A stretch of DNA of 64,000 nt from Quillaja saponaria (GCA_029379385.1 CM055605.1:2887001-2951000); one strand, 5' to 3'. Numbered from the stretch's first letter, positions 1 through 12,181 are shown. Notes: generated from the letters alone by a model not told the origin. Program-made: numbers and translations.

Positions 1-92
1 AAGCAATAATACAGTTAACAGGTGAAAGATAAAAATAAAAAATAAAAAAAATAAAAAGATTTGCTGCAGCCAGGAATTGAGAAGGATTTAAC

Positions 93-2893
93 CTGATCGA
101 AGCTGGTAAAAGGTCCGCTTTATTCACCAGGAGTAAAGTGCGCTTGTGCTCATCAATCTCTCGTGCATATGCCTGCACAAAACTAAATTTACTCAAATTT
201 CTAATGAAATCATCCTCCTTTTATTCACATGTGTTTCATAGATTAGACATATCCCAGCAATTGTTTATCTCCTATTCTGACAAGCAAAAAGGAAAAGAGA
301 ACGAAAATTGTGAATCGCTTGTCCAGAAAATTGCTTTAGACATTACAAATTTGAACTCGTGCTATTAGATTACAAGGGGATGTCGATTGAGTAAATAAAC
401 TGTTTTTCCCATAACTCATAAGAGGTCCCCCAATAGAATACTGATGAGCCCACATATTTTAAACATAATATGTATATACTTGACAAAAGTGTACCTCCTA
501 ATTTTCCATTCCAAACCCTTCTGACTACCGACTCTCAAGATATAACACTGTCAACTTCTGAATCATCTTACCATGACTCTAAAAAACCTAATTTAAATAC
601 ATTATGTATTACTGCTAGACCCTAAAACACCTCTAGATTTGTCAAGTTACCATGACTCCATGAGCAAGAACAATAAGTTATTACCTCAAGATCAGGACAG
701 CGATAGAACAATGGGTCCCGTGCATCAACAACCATTACCAGCTGAAAAGTACATAATCAGATCAGCATCTTCATGGTATAAATATAGATTTCACATGTTG
801 AACAAAATGTTAGAATAAGTAAAGAAACAAAATCAAAATATGGACCAGGGCAAATCCCGAACTAAAAATTAGCAATCAGGACTAGAGGATTTCCTAGGCC
901 AGATTATTAACGCCAACATCAGAAACAAAATTAAATACCAAATAGCCAGTACATATGATGCTTAAAATTTGTAGGTCCTGTGGCCACCACCAAAGGCCAA
1001 AACAGAACATAGTATAATAATGAACAAGAAGTGACATCATCTTGATATAATTACTAATTGACAATAACTACATTAGCAAAATTAGAGAAGGGAACAGCTA
1101 GACTCTAACGTACACTAATACTCAACGCTTTCTACTAAAAGAATAATAAATACTACAGAACTCAGACATGTGGAAAAAAGGTACTGCTTGTTTACAGTAA
1201 CCGAATCTAATAGCATCTATGATATGAAATGAAAGAAGGGAATACATTTAAACTCTCCAAACTTTTTCCTCAACCCTGAATGTCAAATAATTCCATAGGC
1301 TTTGTCTTTAAGAATAGTTGCCTATCTAACTTCTGAAGCAACACTCAAACCATTACAAAATTAGCAAAGGAGCATTAACTTACCAAATCACTACGCTCAA
1401 GTACCCGCCAGAGCTGTCTCCAGATGTCCAGATTCTTTTCAAATGGAGTGAGAACAAGCTTCTCATTTTCTTCGAGTCTAAAATAAAGAGTCAAACATCT
1501 TCAAGCTATGAAAATATTGAAAACACTTAATTAACTCACTGAAGTTCCTATGACATCCAATGATTAATGTTGGATTACCAATTATCTCAAAAGCTTAAGT
1601 TGTTCAGAGATGGGCACGGACCAATATGTATATCAAGCTTACCACACATGGACCATGAAACTGAACGAAGCGCAACATGCAATATTGGATAACTATGGGA
1701 AAATGAGGATTAAAAGAGTTTGATAATTGATCTTATGAAGAGCTATTAGCAATTTATCAAGCAATGACACCTGCAATTAAGTTTTAGTTCCAAATTTGCA
1801 GGAAACATACTTGTTAATGCTGATTTATTTGCATGCATGTGCATTTATACTGATAGACAACATCAGAACAAACATATGAAGCTAACCTTGCAAGGGCACG
1901 ACGCCAGGTTAAAAAGGCCTGTCTCTCATTGGTATCAAGCTCTTCTACTGACATTCTGGAGTTCCAAGATGGTCTACAGGAAAAGACAGAGTTTAGACTA
2001 AGCGTACAAAAGGATACTTGAATATCCAGATAAGCATAGGAAATCATACCTGCGTGGGACTTGGAGACTGCTGGCATGTAGCGCCTCCTCTCTCTTCTGT
2101 TGCTCTCTCCTTTCTTCAGGTGTCATATCACTTGTTCTAGAGCTCCCATCCCTACCCACATAAAAATGACATTGCGAAGCCATAAAGTATAAAAAACAAA
2201 TTTGAGTAATAATGACTGAAGTACTGAGCTATTTAAACACAAACAAAAACTTGGTGACAGAACTTCAAAACCCACAAGAATACATGAGAAATGCCAAATA
2301 GGTTGTAAGTTGTAACCGGCCAGCTTATATTAATTGAAGGAGTGATAACGACTCTTGAAAGAAATGCATCTACTATAATAGTCTACAATCATCATCTCTT
2401 GCAGTTGCCACCTTAACAATTTCAGTTCCATGCCCGTAACAAGCTGACAATAGATATCATTCACTTTGATTTCAAAACCAGTAGCTAATGTCCATACACA
2501 AACAAAAATTCGAAAGCAACCCATAAGCTAAATTCAGGTGCAATTTTTAGGGTAATTTAGAAGGAAAAAGTTTTAAACTTTAAATTTGATCGTCGGATTA
2601 ACTTGGAACCAAGAAAAAAAAAATCCATTTTTTCAACGAAGCAGAAAGAAATTGAGCTGCATAACTCACAAGTTGATGAGAAGGTTAGGAGTGGGATGGT
2701 CGGCGTTGAAGAGATGCTCGGCCTCGTCTGCTTGTTGAATGATAGCGTCGATGTCGCTGATCTCGGTAACGGATTGCAAAACCTTCTTCTGCTGGTTCTT
2801 ATAGAACCAGCCTTTTTCCTTGGACTGCTGGATCATCTGGTTGTGCTGCTTCACCAAAGCCCTACCGAGCCCCGTCTTCTCGTTCTTACCCAT
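93..2893 (-). CDS. LSG1: LSG1-type large-subunit GTPase (5' part; runs off left edge)
   Basis: Cytoplasmic GTPase of the circularly permuted YlqF/YawG family; known family members release the export adaptor NMD3 from pre-60S ribosomal subunits. Six exons joined by phase: 2893-2670, 2151-2050, 1973-1887, 1477-1384, 741-685, 172-93, giving the first 214 residues; the gene continues past base 1. The start is the ATG at 2893, reading MGKNEKTGLGRALVKQH, the conserved family N-terminus. A lysine/glutamine-rich leader is followed by the conserved stretch FEKNLDIWRQLWRVLERSD, VVDARDPLFY, and the G4 motif NKAD with the following LLP in exon 6. G4 lies ahead of G1, as expected for a permuted GTPase; G1-G3 lie outside the window. 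About 36% of the usual ~590 residues is visible. Arabidopsis homologues are LSG1-1 and LSG1-2 (DIG6). Family assignment is firm; paralogue is not settled. Confidence 0.93.
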
Positions 2894-5198
2894 GGTTGCT
2901 TGGAAGCAGAAAGGAGCTCTGTTAACCCAAATAACACCTTCTTTATTACCTGCAAACCCTAGAATCTCTTGGATTTTTTTAATTTTTTTTTTTTTGTTCA
3001 ATTGTTGTCGTAATTTTGTCACTTTACTCGTTGGGTAATTTTTTGAGATATTAAATTGGCCGCCTAATATTTCTATTTTTTTTTATTAATCTGTCTACAT
3101 ATATTATCAACTTTATCATTTTCATCCAAATAACACCTTCTATTTTTTTTTTCATTCTTCACATGCAAACTTTAGCTATGATATGATATGGGGGTAGGCC
3201 TTATGTAAAATAACTAGTAACTCAAAGAACTAAAGGGGAAGAATTTGGAATTTTTTTTTTTTTGGATGAAATGGAAGTGCAATTCAAATTAAAAAAAGAT
3301 TCATACAAACAAGGGAAAAAAGCTTCCTTAAAATTTGATGATAAAGAAATAGATATAAAATTAGGTACAAAATCATATGCAATAATATCATAGCACAAGA
3401 ATTAGTTTCGCTATATATATGAGTCAACTTCACTTCATGAAAGGATAAAAATAGTAGTCTACACGAGTTAATGGGGATCATGAATATGTGAGAAACAATT
3501 GATAGGATCATTGATGAGCTGCAAGATATTGATAGAATCTATTTCTATCTCAAGTTCATTACTAAGCACACTATTGTGAGAGTCAAACCCCCAAAATACT
3601 CATCAAAATTCTTTTAAAACAATATAAATTCATCTAGAACAATATATCCCAAACTATCATTTTTTGAAAATTCGAGATTTGATTATCCAAGTCATCTCTG
3701 ATAATACCTCCAATAACACAATAGCATCGAGATTACCCAAAAGCAGAACTATTTAATTTACACCAACAGGGAGATTAACAAATGGAAATTGAAATAATTT
3801 TTTGGACACACTATTATAATCAGTAGTTACGAAATGAAATTAAGAGGTTCTACCAGGTGTAAGTTTGGCTACAAAGTACAAAAGATGAACTGATTTTGAT
3901 AGCGTTTTTACTTGAAAATTTTCACATTATTGCAACTTAAGAGTAGTGTGTATAATAGTAAGTCGTTCGACACTTTTGGTGATTTATGAACAAGAGTGAA
4001 ATATCCAAAAATTTGAAAACAATGAGAAAATGCAGCTTTTGACGATTTACAAATCAATACATATTTTGGAGGAAAGGAATTGAAAACAATGGGGAGAAAT
4101 GGGTGAACTGTAGCTTCATTGGTCTTTAAGCACTGATGGAACTGCCTTTTTTTTTTTTTTCAGGTTAAGCTCTATCACAACTAGAATAGCTCTCCCAATA
4201 ATTGCTGCTCCATGATTCAAGCTTGTGTTCTCATCCTCAGAGTTGTCCTCCTTTACTTCAAGCAAACTTGGATGAAATGCAGTAAAGCATATTTTTGTGA
4301 GACCTTATCCACTGTAAACCAATTATTAGTATTTATTTTGTTAGCTTTGTTCCTGGTTTTGTTTTTGTTTTGTTCTACTGACTTTACGTTGGTGGGTATA
4401 GAATCATCGTTGTAGGTCTTTCCTTTTTTTGGGAACCTTCATTGCAAATCCACTTTGTAATGGCATTTTTGTGTTGATCACTCTGGGAGTTGCAAGAAAT
4501 CCAGCCTTGAGGCAAGGGAAACCAGGATCTGGTATTGGCATTGTTAATGCTTTCCATCAGAAAACTCTGAGTTTGTAAGAAAATACGAAAAGGAAACATG
4601 CTTAGACCTTGGGATTAAACCTGAATTCACAGGCATAGACGCTGGACACAAATCAAAATAAAAGCTATATTGAGTTGCTGGGTCTTTCTGATAAACCAGA
4701 AGAATGAATACGGGAGTGCTCAATTTGAAAGGCTATACTGATTTTGGAAACAGATTATAGGAGTAAAAACAAAAACAATATAGAAAAAATAATGTCATAG
4801 ATTAGCCCTTTTTCTTAGTTTTTGCAGCATGAGCATAAACTGGGGTGATGAACCTTCATATGCTTGATTACCACCCCATCATTGATCGGAATATTGGTCA
4901 TCTATCAGCCCAACAATATAAATATTATCCATATAAAAGTAAATTTCGCAATCAAGCTCTGAGAGCAAAGAGAGGCAATCAGATTTTAAATCAAGTATGA
5001 AAACAAACTACAATCTGGAAAACCATCTGGATCTACCAGAATAATGGTTTAGTAGTACATGATTGTAATAGAGTTTCATGTGAACCATTTTCCCCCATGA
5101 ATATAAGCATAGAAGATGAATGGAGGAGGGAAAAATGATAGTCCCAAAAATTACACCATAACAAATCAACAGAATCCAGAAAAGGATTGGAAAATTGG
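2894..5198. other. Intergenic region between LSG1 start and Expp1-like stop
   Basis: AT-rich spacer of about 2.3 kb. It should hold the LSG1 promoter (just right of 2893) and the 3' flank of the Expp1-like gene (left of 5199). A pyrimidine/T-run lies at 2976-2995. A degraded RNase H-like retroelement piece (about 3250-3560, minus strand) and an unexplained protein-like open stretch (about 4427-4577, plus strand) are listed separately. No intact gene is seen. Confidence 0.7.
3250..3560 (-). pseudogene. Degenerate RNase H-like domain of a non-LTR retroelement
   Basis: On the minus strand a broken frame reads EIEIDSINILQLIND near 3545-3500, then VKLTHIYSETNSCA near 3445-3395. These resemble the core of the plant RVT_3-type RNase H domain carried by LINE-type elements, where the usual pattern is E.DS..V..L.. 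followed by H..RE.N..AD. Stops and lost residues show it is dead. A run of T at 3250-3263 at its left end would be the poly-A tail of a minus-strand retroposon. No target-site duplication could be found, so the outer limit on the right is unknown. Assigned by motif only. Confidence 0.5.
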
Positions 5199-6937
5199 TT
5201 AAAAGAATTTGTTATACTGGCTAGTAAGGGAATCCCTAAGATTCGAATACACGCCATAAAGGGAATACTGCTGTAAGTTTTCTACTTCATACCATGAATT
5301 AAGCACAGAAAGGTGCTTATCGGTACCAGAAAAGGCTAGCTGTATCCCAAGACTGCAATCTACAGAACCTCCTCGGTTTTTACAGCTTGATATCTTGATT
5401 GCACATTCTTGTTTGTTGAGGCAAACAAAACTAGATTTGCCTGAGCATGACGCACATCCATCTCTTTTCCAGAACAAGTTCTGCAGCCTGCCCTTCTGAA
5501 ACTCTAGCACCTAATTAATAATACCAATTTCTTCGGGTAAATAACTGAACTAGAAAGCTCTATAAATAGTTAACAGGGTCCATGATTTGAAATTTATACC
5601 AGAGTAAAGCTAGTAACTATATATGAGCTGTTTGCAACGAAGGCAGGAGGAGACCTCGCAGCATATTTTCGTCCGGCAAATGCTACCATAAACCCACCAT
5701 AAGAATCCTAGGAAGTTAAAAATGGTGAACAAACACAGTTATTGAGGGTATCTTGAAACTTTGCATCAGCAGAAAGAAGACAACAGTGGCGTTATATTGA
5801 GAAAAGCAAATAAGAGAAGCAAAGAATGGAGCTAAAGAACATATGCCCTGCTTGCCTGCATGCATGCATACACACAGACATAGAAGCTTTACATCAACCA
5901 AAATAAATGTAGTATAGTGGAAAGGGGTGATAACTAGAATGTATCCAAGAATTTTCTATCATAGAATGTGAAATACGAGAGTTACACAAAAAACAGTCTA
6001 ATGTACTTAAATTGTTGTTCATATAACTTCGTTGTCTTCATCTATCAATTAGTAAACTGTAAACACTATTTACAAACAGATCGGATCCACTTACAAATAT
6101 CAGGCACAGAAATTCTACATAGGAAAATGGCAGAACAGTTTGAATGCACATAGAAAATTTCTTTACTACCCTGTCTGCTTAGTGCTCTATTTGGGTGTCA
6201 AAACAATTGCTAAGGCATTCAGAAATCACCAAATCCAAGTGAGCAACACCTCATCATTGGAGACAAGTAAATATCTTCTACTTCCAGTCAAGTTTCATCA
6301 TACTAAAAGAGTAACCCACTTCTACATTCCATCTCAAAGTTCTAGACTTTCCAACAAATAGAGCTCTAAAAGAGTAACCCACTTCTATATTCCATCTCAA
6401 AGTTCTAGACTTCCCAACAAATAGAGCTCTAAAAGAGTAACCCATTATCTATACTCCACCTGAAAGTTCTAAACTTTCCAAAAAATGGAAGTCAAATGCA
6501 AGAATACGATTTCTTCTCCTTTTTCCCACGTTTTCTCACCAACCAAAAACCGAAAGGAAAACTTCGGGGATTAGCAATTAGCCCAAAAGCAATAAGGAAA
6601 TCTAAATATAAAGGAATTAATAATTAAATACCGGGAAGAAATTGGAGGTATTGATAGTGAGGAGGGAGATCTCATCCACTTTGGGCCGGAACAAAGCGAG
6701 CTGAGAGTTCGATGACGCGAGAGGAAGACGACGGTCGCACGGTGACAGCTGGTGAGATTGGTTGTAGAAAAACGATTCCTTGGAAGAGAAAGCAATACCG
6801 AAAGTAAAGCCGTCAGATCTTTGAATCTTGGTATCAGAACAAGGCTGATATACCCTATTGGTGTTTTCAGCACCAACATTGACACTCAATAATGTCATCA
6901 ATATCAGTATCACAGTGACCGCCATTTCTGCTGCCAT
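5199..6937 (-). CDS. Expp1-like secreted cysteine-rich protein
   Basis: Plant-specific protein annotated in Arabidopsis as Expp1 (At3g44150, from memory); its biochemical function is unknown to me. Three exons, all in phase 0: 6937-6632, 5707-5600, 5510-5199, encoding 241 residues. An N-terminal hydrophobic segment (about residues 7-22, VTVILILMTLLSV) followed by a small-residue site ending in VGA suggests a cleaved signal peptide and export. The mature part has many cysteines, including KRDGCASCSGKSSFVCLN and CAIKISSCKNRGGSVDCS, which suggest disulfides in the secretory pathway. Conserved family blocks are visible: FRPKVDEISLLTINTS in exon 1, FMVAFAGRKYAARS in exon 2, and the C-terminus SLTSQYNKFF. 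The start ATG at 6937 fits the signal peptide; a second in-frame ATG lies four codons later. Intron 1 (6631-5708) holds a 63-bp tandem repeat. Confidence 0.88.
6305..6487. repeat. 63-bp minisatellite, about 2.9 copies
   Basis: Three successive copies begin AAAAGAGTAACCCA at 6305, 6368 and 6431, so the period is exactly 63 bp. Copies 1 and 2 are nearly identical; copy 3 has drifted (CCCATTATCTATACTCCACC) and is cut short near 6487. The array lies inside intron 1 of the Expp1-like gene. The period is a multiple of three, but the array is intronic, so this has no coding meaning. Confidence 0.92.
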
Positions 6938-8039
6938 GGGTGAGATCGGAGATGGTGGTCTTTGTTTGAATCCACTGCCTGTGCTGGCAATAATAGCAAA
7001 ACACAGCTGGACTGCAAAGAAAGGTAAGATGTTGCCTGCTGGTGCTGGTGGTACCTAATAGAGTAACACCATTTCTACCTTAAAACATTTCTCGGACGGG
7101 CTCGGATTTTTTATTTTTTATTTTTCTTGGATAAAATTCCTCGTAGGATTCTATTTGATAATGGAGAGAAAAGTTTTAGTTTTTTCTTTTTCTGATCAAA
7201 ATAAAAAAAGTTTCAAAATTGTTGGATTTCATTATTTTGGTAATAACAATCTTTTGGACATTTATATTTCCATAATTTATGTAAAACTGAACTTTTGCAT
7301 AAATAAAATGACTTGGAAATTGTAAATAAGTCTATATCCTAACAGAATGGTTTGACAATAAGTTTAAAATAAAATAAATTTACAAGTCAACAATGGGTTA
7401 GTTCAGTATAAGTTTGTCCCTTTGTTACTAAAATGATTAGGTTCAAAATGCATTAGCTCAGAGTTGGTGAATATCTAACCGTGTATTCTATTATGAGGAT
7501 TGACATAACTTAATCTTCTTGTGTTTATTTACCTGTCATTTTCTTTTCATTTACCAAAAAAAAAAAAATATTGAATCTACACACAAATTGATTGTTTTGA
7601 TTTATGATTTAGTATGAAATATATACTGTATTGAAAGAGGTATATGGATTAGCGACTTATTGTGAAATTTCTATAAATAATTTATATTGTGAAATATATT
7701 TGGACATATTTATATACAATTTTGAAGTTTAAATAAATTTACACACAAAATGGTTTTTCCTACTAACTTATAAATAATCATAAACTATAGCGAATCACAC
7801 TAACATTTCCACTTACAAATTTTGTTCTTTGTTTAAATAAATTTACACATAAGTTGGATTATTTTTGTCTTAAAATTAGTATGAAACATAATGTTGAGAT
7901 ATAAATTAACCAAAATGGCAAGTATAATTAAAATAGACAAGATATTATTTTTCTTGTCATAGTATGAACATTATATTGAAATATAAATCCAACGATATGA
8001 ATGATAATTTTTTATTTATTTTTATTTATAGAAGGGAAA

Positions 8040-8445
8040 TAAGAAAAAACAAAACTACAAAGAGCTAACAACAATTCTACCTTCACAAGATATGCCTGCA
8101 CTATTAGCCTCCAAAAAGAGAAGAAGAGAAGAAGAGAAGGAGAAACTTGTCCCCATAATGTCACTAAGCTGATCGTCAAGAGTTAAATTGGCTAAATGGG
8201 CAGCCACTTTATTGCCATCATGATAAATATGTTGCAACCTAACCTCCCAACTTGTGCAAGGAGCCTTCGAATATCAATGACCAAAGGTTTATGAGCATTA
8301 AGTTTGATATCATCCTTCAGAATTATTTGTATGATAACTTGTGAGTCAATTTCCTCCATAACCTAATGAGAACCCATGTTTCAAATAATTAGGAGCCCTA
8401 GCCACAAAATCAATAATTCAGCTCTAACCGACAATACTATATACT
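8040..8445 (-). pseudogene. Decayed RNase H domain of a LINE-type retroelement
   Basis: Reading the minus strand from about 8360, one frame gives EIDSQVIIQIILKDDIK followed by LNAHKPLVIDIRRLLAQ. After a frame change near 8255 a second frame gives SWEVRLQHIYHDGNKVAAHLAN. Together these match the plant RVT_3 RNase H pattern: an acidic catalytic strand E.DS, the central helix, and the H..R.GN..AD..A motif, in which the usual catalytic D is here A. Upstream in the same direction LIDFVARAPNYLKHGF fits the preceding strand, with a stop between. The frameshift, stops and lost aspartate show it is inactive. It is not the same copy or subfamily as the fragment at 3250-3560. Confidence 0.65.
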
Positions 8446-9610
8446 TTTGATAAAGATTTAAAATAAACTAAATATTTATTTGTCTACTAACATAAAAATA
8501 ATCATAAATACCACGATTTATACTCTGAAATTTCTACCTAGAAAGTTTGTAGTTTGTTTAAAGAACAATGAAGGTTCTTTATATTAAAGATATAATTAAA
8601 TCTTTTTTTTTTTTTTGGTCTCAGTAGTTAGTAGGAAACATTATTCTAAGATATAATCTACATGAAAAATTAATTAAAATGAGATATTTATTAAAATAAG
8701 AATTGTTGTTGTAAGAAGAACTAAACGATTACAATTTTTTTTCTCTCTCACTATTTAGAATAAAACATTATATTGGGAAATGAATTGACCTGAATGACTA
8801 ACGATTTAAAATTTTAAAAAAACTATTAACATAAAAGTCACCACTGAGATAAACTGTAAAATATCTACCAAGTTGCTAGAAGTTTGAAGTTCCATTGGAT
8901 TCCACACATATGATCCTAACAGATATACAATGAATAATTAACTTTATTCTAGGCAATTTACAACACATTAATAGAAGAAAAAAAAAGTAATGAGTGTTTT
9001 AAGAATACTTATTAATATTATATAAATAAAAATTTCTAGTAATAATTAATTATAATTTTAATATATAAATTATTATTTTTTAATAAATTTAAAAATTATT
9101 AGTATCCTTACAATATGGTTAAAAAAATTCTAAAAAACTCACGCAACTTTTGTGGACAAATTTAAAGCTTTATTAGCTTTAGTTCGTACGAGGGAAATGG
9201 AGAGAAACGAAGGAAAGTGAAAGATGATAGTGCACCCATCGCATACGCGTCAGTTCCTGTCCTTTCTCCTCACCTTCCCTCCTTCCAAACAGAGCATTAG
9301 GTGGCTCATGCTTGCACCGACAACCAGCAATAATTAAATCCAAGTTTGGCCTCAATAATTGTTTGCTTCTGTTTCACTTTCCAGGAAGGTGGAGAAGATC
9401 ACCTATATGCTTTTTGTTTTTTGTGCATGACGCTAAGACACCCATATCCTCAATAGCTTAAGGAATTTACGATAATCATAGGACACATCCCACGACACAA
9501 AACAGCTGCTTAATTTTGATTTAAAAATCAGAAGTCATTTTTAGTTTTGATTTGAAAATTAGAAGGTCAAATTTCATGAAATCATGAATACTGATGAGTA
9601 TGTATGTGCG

Positions 9611-9637
9611 CATGTGGCATGTGGCATGTGGCATGTA
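9611..9637. repeat. 7-bp tandem repeat (CATGTGG)n
   Basis: CATGTGG is repeated almost four times in a row. Each unit includes CATGTG, an E-box-like hexamer, but nothing nearby suggests a regulatory role. Confidence 0.8.
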
Positions 9638-11074
9638 TACAACTTCAAGTCTTTGTTTTGAGGTGAGAATGGGTTGAGCAGATTTTGTGGTAAGTAAATC
9701 TACCTACCCACCCTTAATTGCTCTTAATTTTTGATGTTTTTCCTACTGCTTTTTCTATCAAAAGGAAATAATATAAACTAATTAAGTAGTCAATAATCAG
9801 GAGCTAACTACCAACTACCAAGTCCTAAGTCAGAGATCAATTCAACCCAAGTAGAACTACAAAAACTATGTGGTAATGATATTTTTAGCCCCTACCAACC
9901 TATTTCTGTTGTCTGCTAGAGCTTCGAGATACTGTGTAAAATAGTTATTTTTGTTTACCTAAATTTCTATTTCTATTTTACGGATATCTTAACTAACCGA
10001 CAATTTAACTAATTACATCTCATATATTCTCATCACGTATCTTTAATTTCTTGAAACGAGACTAAAACGGATACAACTTAACTAACCATCTCTCGTTCTC
10101 AATTTCTCGCAAATGACAAGAAAATTGCATAGAAATTTTTTTCCTTTCCACCAAACAGAAAATAAAAGCATAAATTTGGGACTAATTGTGCTTGCAATCT
10201 AAAAGCCTGACGTTACAGTTCCCTCCCGTTTGCTTTCAGCATTTGTTTTCATCCTAAAGTACAGTGTAGAGTTTGTTTTATCATTGTTGGATGTTGGACA
10301 CGAAACATATGTACAAAGCACTCAACAAAAGAAGACAAAAATTCCTACATCATCTATTATCACAGCTCCTACTTTGAAGGTACAATTTGTAAACACCATT
10401 TGAAATAAACTTTAACTTATGCAATAGTATCTACTTCCTTGATTCCTTATACATCTTGTGTTTGAATGTGTCTCTTTTGAAGAACATTTCTGGGTTTTTG
10501 GTTGTGGAACACTCAAGCCTCTTCAAAACCATATTCCCCAGTAAATTTGCTCCAACATTCTGCAAATGCCATGCCATTTCATCAAAACTATCCAGTTTAC
10601 ACTGAACTTATTTTCACCTGTGGAAGGAGATAAATTAGGCCAAGTTTGGTAAGTTCAACACCAAAATCTGATACAGGAAATTTAACAGCAAGAGACACAT
10701 GCCTACCCAAGTGCTGTGAAAGTTTTTTCCAAACAAAAAACATCAAAAAGGAATGAATAAGCAACTACTTTATGTCACTGGCCCGATTAACCCTATAATC
10801 ACAAAAATAAAATAAAAATTGAGCTCATATTCAACTAGTTGGAACTCTTTCAGAATTTCAGATGTCACAATCAATTCTTTCTTCATCATAACCACATGCA
10901 TAACAGACAGAGACACCAAAACAATTATACCATTTCAGCAACAACAAAAATCTGCAACTCATCATCAAGCATTGGGGGCCTACTCAGAAACCATAATGAA
11001 CTCGGAACAAAAAGTAAAATTAAAGCAACCAAAAAAAAAGTGTAAAGCTTGAAATTTTCTTACCAAGGAAAATT

Positions 11075-12181
11075 TTAATCCCTGAAGATGACCGAATCGG
11101 CTATTTGCTTCAGCGGTCTCAAGCAATCAGGCGAGAATTTTCGGGCAAACAAGTATGACTCTGAATAATTGGACTGCCGTAGCCGATAAATAAGCTCCGG
11201 CGATACTTCAGGCGGGTGGTAGGTATACGGATGCCCATTGTGGGTACCCGTCCAATTGACTTGTGTTAGCGTGTATTTTGTGCAACCAGCCGGATCCACC
11301 ATGGATAACAAAGTAGGAAAATAGTGCTCTTCTGGGTAGCATTCATCTTCTCTGTAACAGGGCAATTTGAACTTCCTCCACAATGTTCGATCTTTGATCA
11401 CAAGCAATGCGTCTCGTCGTGTAAGCGTGAAAAACTGAGATCCTACCCGGAATTGCTCAAGGGGTACCTCAGGCATCATAGCAAATTGGCCTCTGGCTTT
11501 GTATCTCTTCCACAGTCTAGGCGCATTGGAGAGAATCTCAATGAAACTCTTGTATCTAACTCGGACACCCAAATGAGCCAAGTCGGGATCCAACTCGGTG
11601 GAGGTAGAATCGAAAGTTGGGGAGACAAGAAGGGATTTGTAAACATATACGAAGGAATGGAGAGGAATACAGTGCTGGGAGATGAGAGCAAAGAAAGCGT
11701 TGGCAGGGTCTGAAAGGAGAGCGGTGGCTAGTAATCGGCGCGTGGCGGAGATGAGAGTTGGGGAAGCGCGGTAGGTTCTCTTAGCAGCTATGAATCGGCC
11801 TTTGAAAACACCGCTGGTGGGGCGCGTGACATTCTCTTTGGGATCAGCATGGACATAAATGTTATATAAATTAGTTGGGCTGCCATGGAAAAACTGTTCC
11901 CAGAGAGGAGCGAAATGGAGGTCGGAGTTGGTGAGGAAGAGGAAAGCGATCTTGAGCTTTGGGTGCTTGCCGGATGAGAGGTGGGCAAATATGGAGGGGT
12001 TATTGGGATTGGAATAGGATTGCGTAGCGGCTCGATTGAAGAGAGAAAGATCGTCGAGCTCGTCGTTAATGGAAATGGGTATGGAGGATTGCCGAGGAGG
12101 GAGTATACGAGGTGCGAGAAAGAAGAGGATTGGAAGAGAAAGGAGGAGAGAGAAGAAGAGAACAAATGGGGTTGAGAACAT
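11075..12181 (-). CDS. GT14 / DUF266 glycosyltransferase (BC10-like)
   Basis: Single-exon type II membrane protein of 368 residues in the core-2/I-branching glycosyltransferase family. Rice BC10 of this family is needed for normal cell walls and arabinogalactan proteins; the substrate here is unknown. The frame opens at a TTG at 12202, but the first ATG is at 12181 (MFSTPFVLFFSLLLSLPIL), which gives a clean membrane anchor at residues 1-22. The Golgi-lumenal domain begins near KLKIAFLFLTNSDL and contains IYVHADPKE, the segment SATRRLLATALLSDPANAFFAL, SQHCIPLHSF and the late block CYREDECYPEEHYFPTLL, all typical of DUF266. VNWTGTHNGHPYTY near the C-terminus is also conserved. The coding sequence is visibly more GC-rich than its flanks. 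As I recall, Arabidopsis At5g22070 of this family sits beside J2, matching the gene order here. Confidence 0.9.
   Translation of the reverse strand: MFSTPFVLFFSLLLSLPILFFLAPRILPPRQSSIPISINDELDDLSLFNRAATQSYSNPNNPSIFAHLSSGKHPKLKIAFLFLTNSDLHFAPLWEQFFHGSPTNLYNIYVHADPKENVTRPTSGVFKGRFIAAKRTYRASPTLISATRRLLATALLSDPANAFFALISQHCIPLHSFVYVYKSLLVSPTFDSTSTELDPDLAHLGVRVRYKSFIEILSNAPRLWKRYKARGQFAMMPEVPLEQFRVGSQFFTLTRRDALLVIKDRTLWRKFKLPCYREDECYPEEHYFPTLLSMVDPAGCTKYTLTQVNWTGTHNGHPYTYHPPEVSPELIYRLRQSNYSESYLFARKFSPDCLRPLKQIADSVIFRD

Larger units (their letters stand above)
6938..11074. other. Long AT-rich intergenic region
   Basis: About 4.1 kb between the Expp1-like start and the GT14 stop. The first few hundred bases right of 6937 should include the Expp1-like promoter. 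The rest is AT-rich with homopolymer runs and no coding signal except a decayed RNase H-domain piece at about 8040-8445. A 7-bp CATGTGG tandem lies at 9611-9637. The 3' flank of the GT14 gene lies just left of 11075. Confidence 0.65.

Noticed and set aside
2603..2962. Plus-strand 119-codon ORF
   Set aside because: It is the complement of LSG1 exon 1; the leucine-rich translation is a mirror of the conserved N-terminus.
2894..3022. N-terminal extension of LSG1
   Set aside because: The frame stays open left of the conserved start, but MGKNEKTGLGRALVK at 2893 is the family N-terminus, and the extension is low-complexity lysine-rich 5' UTR.
11324..11713. Plus-strand 129-codon ORF
   Set aside because: It is antisense to the well-supported GT14 coding sequence, and its translation fits no family.
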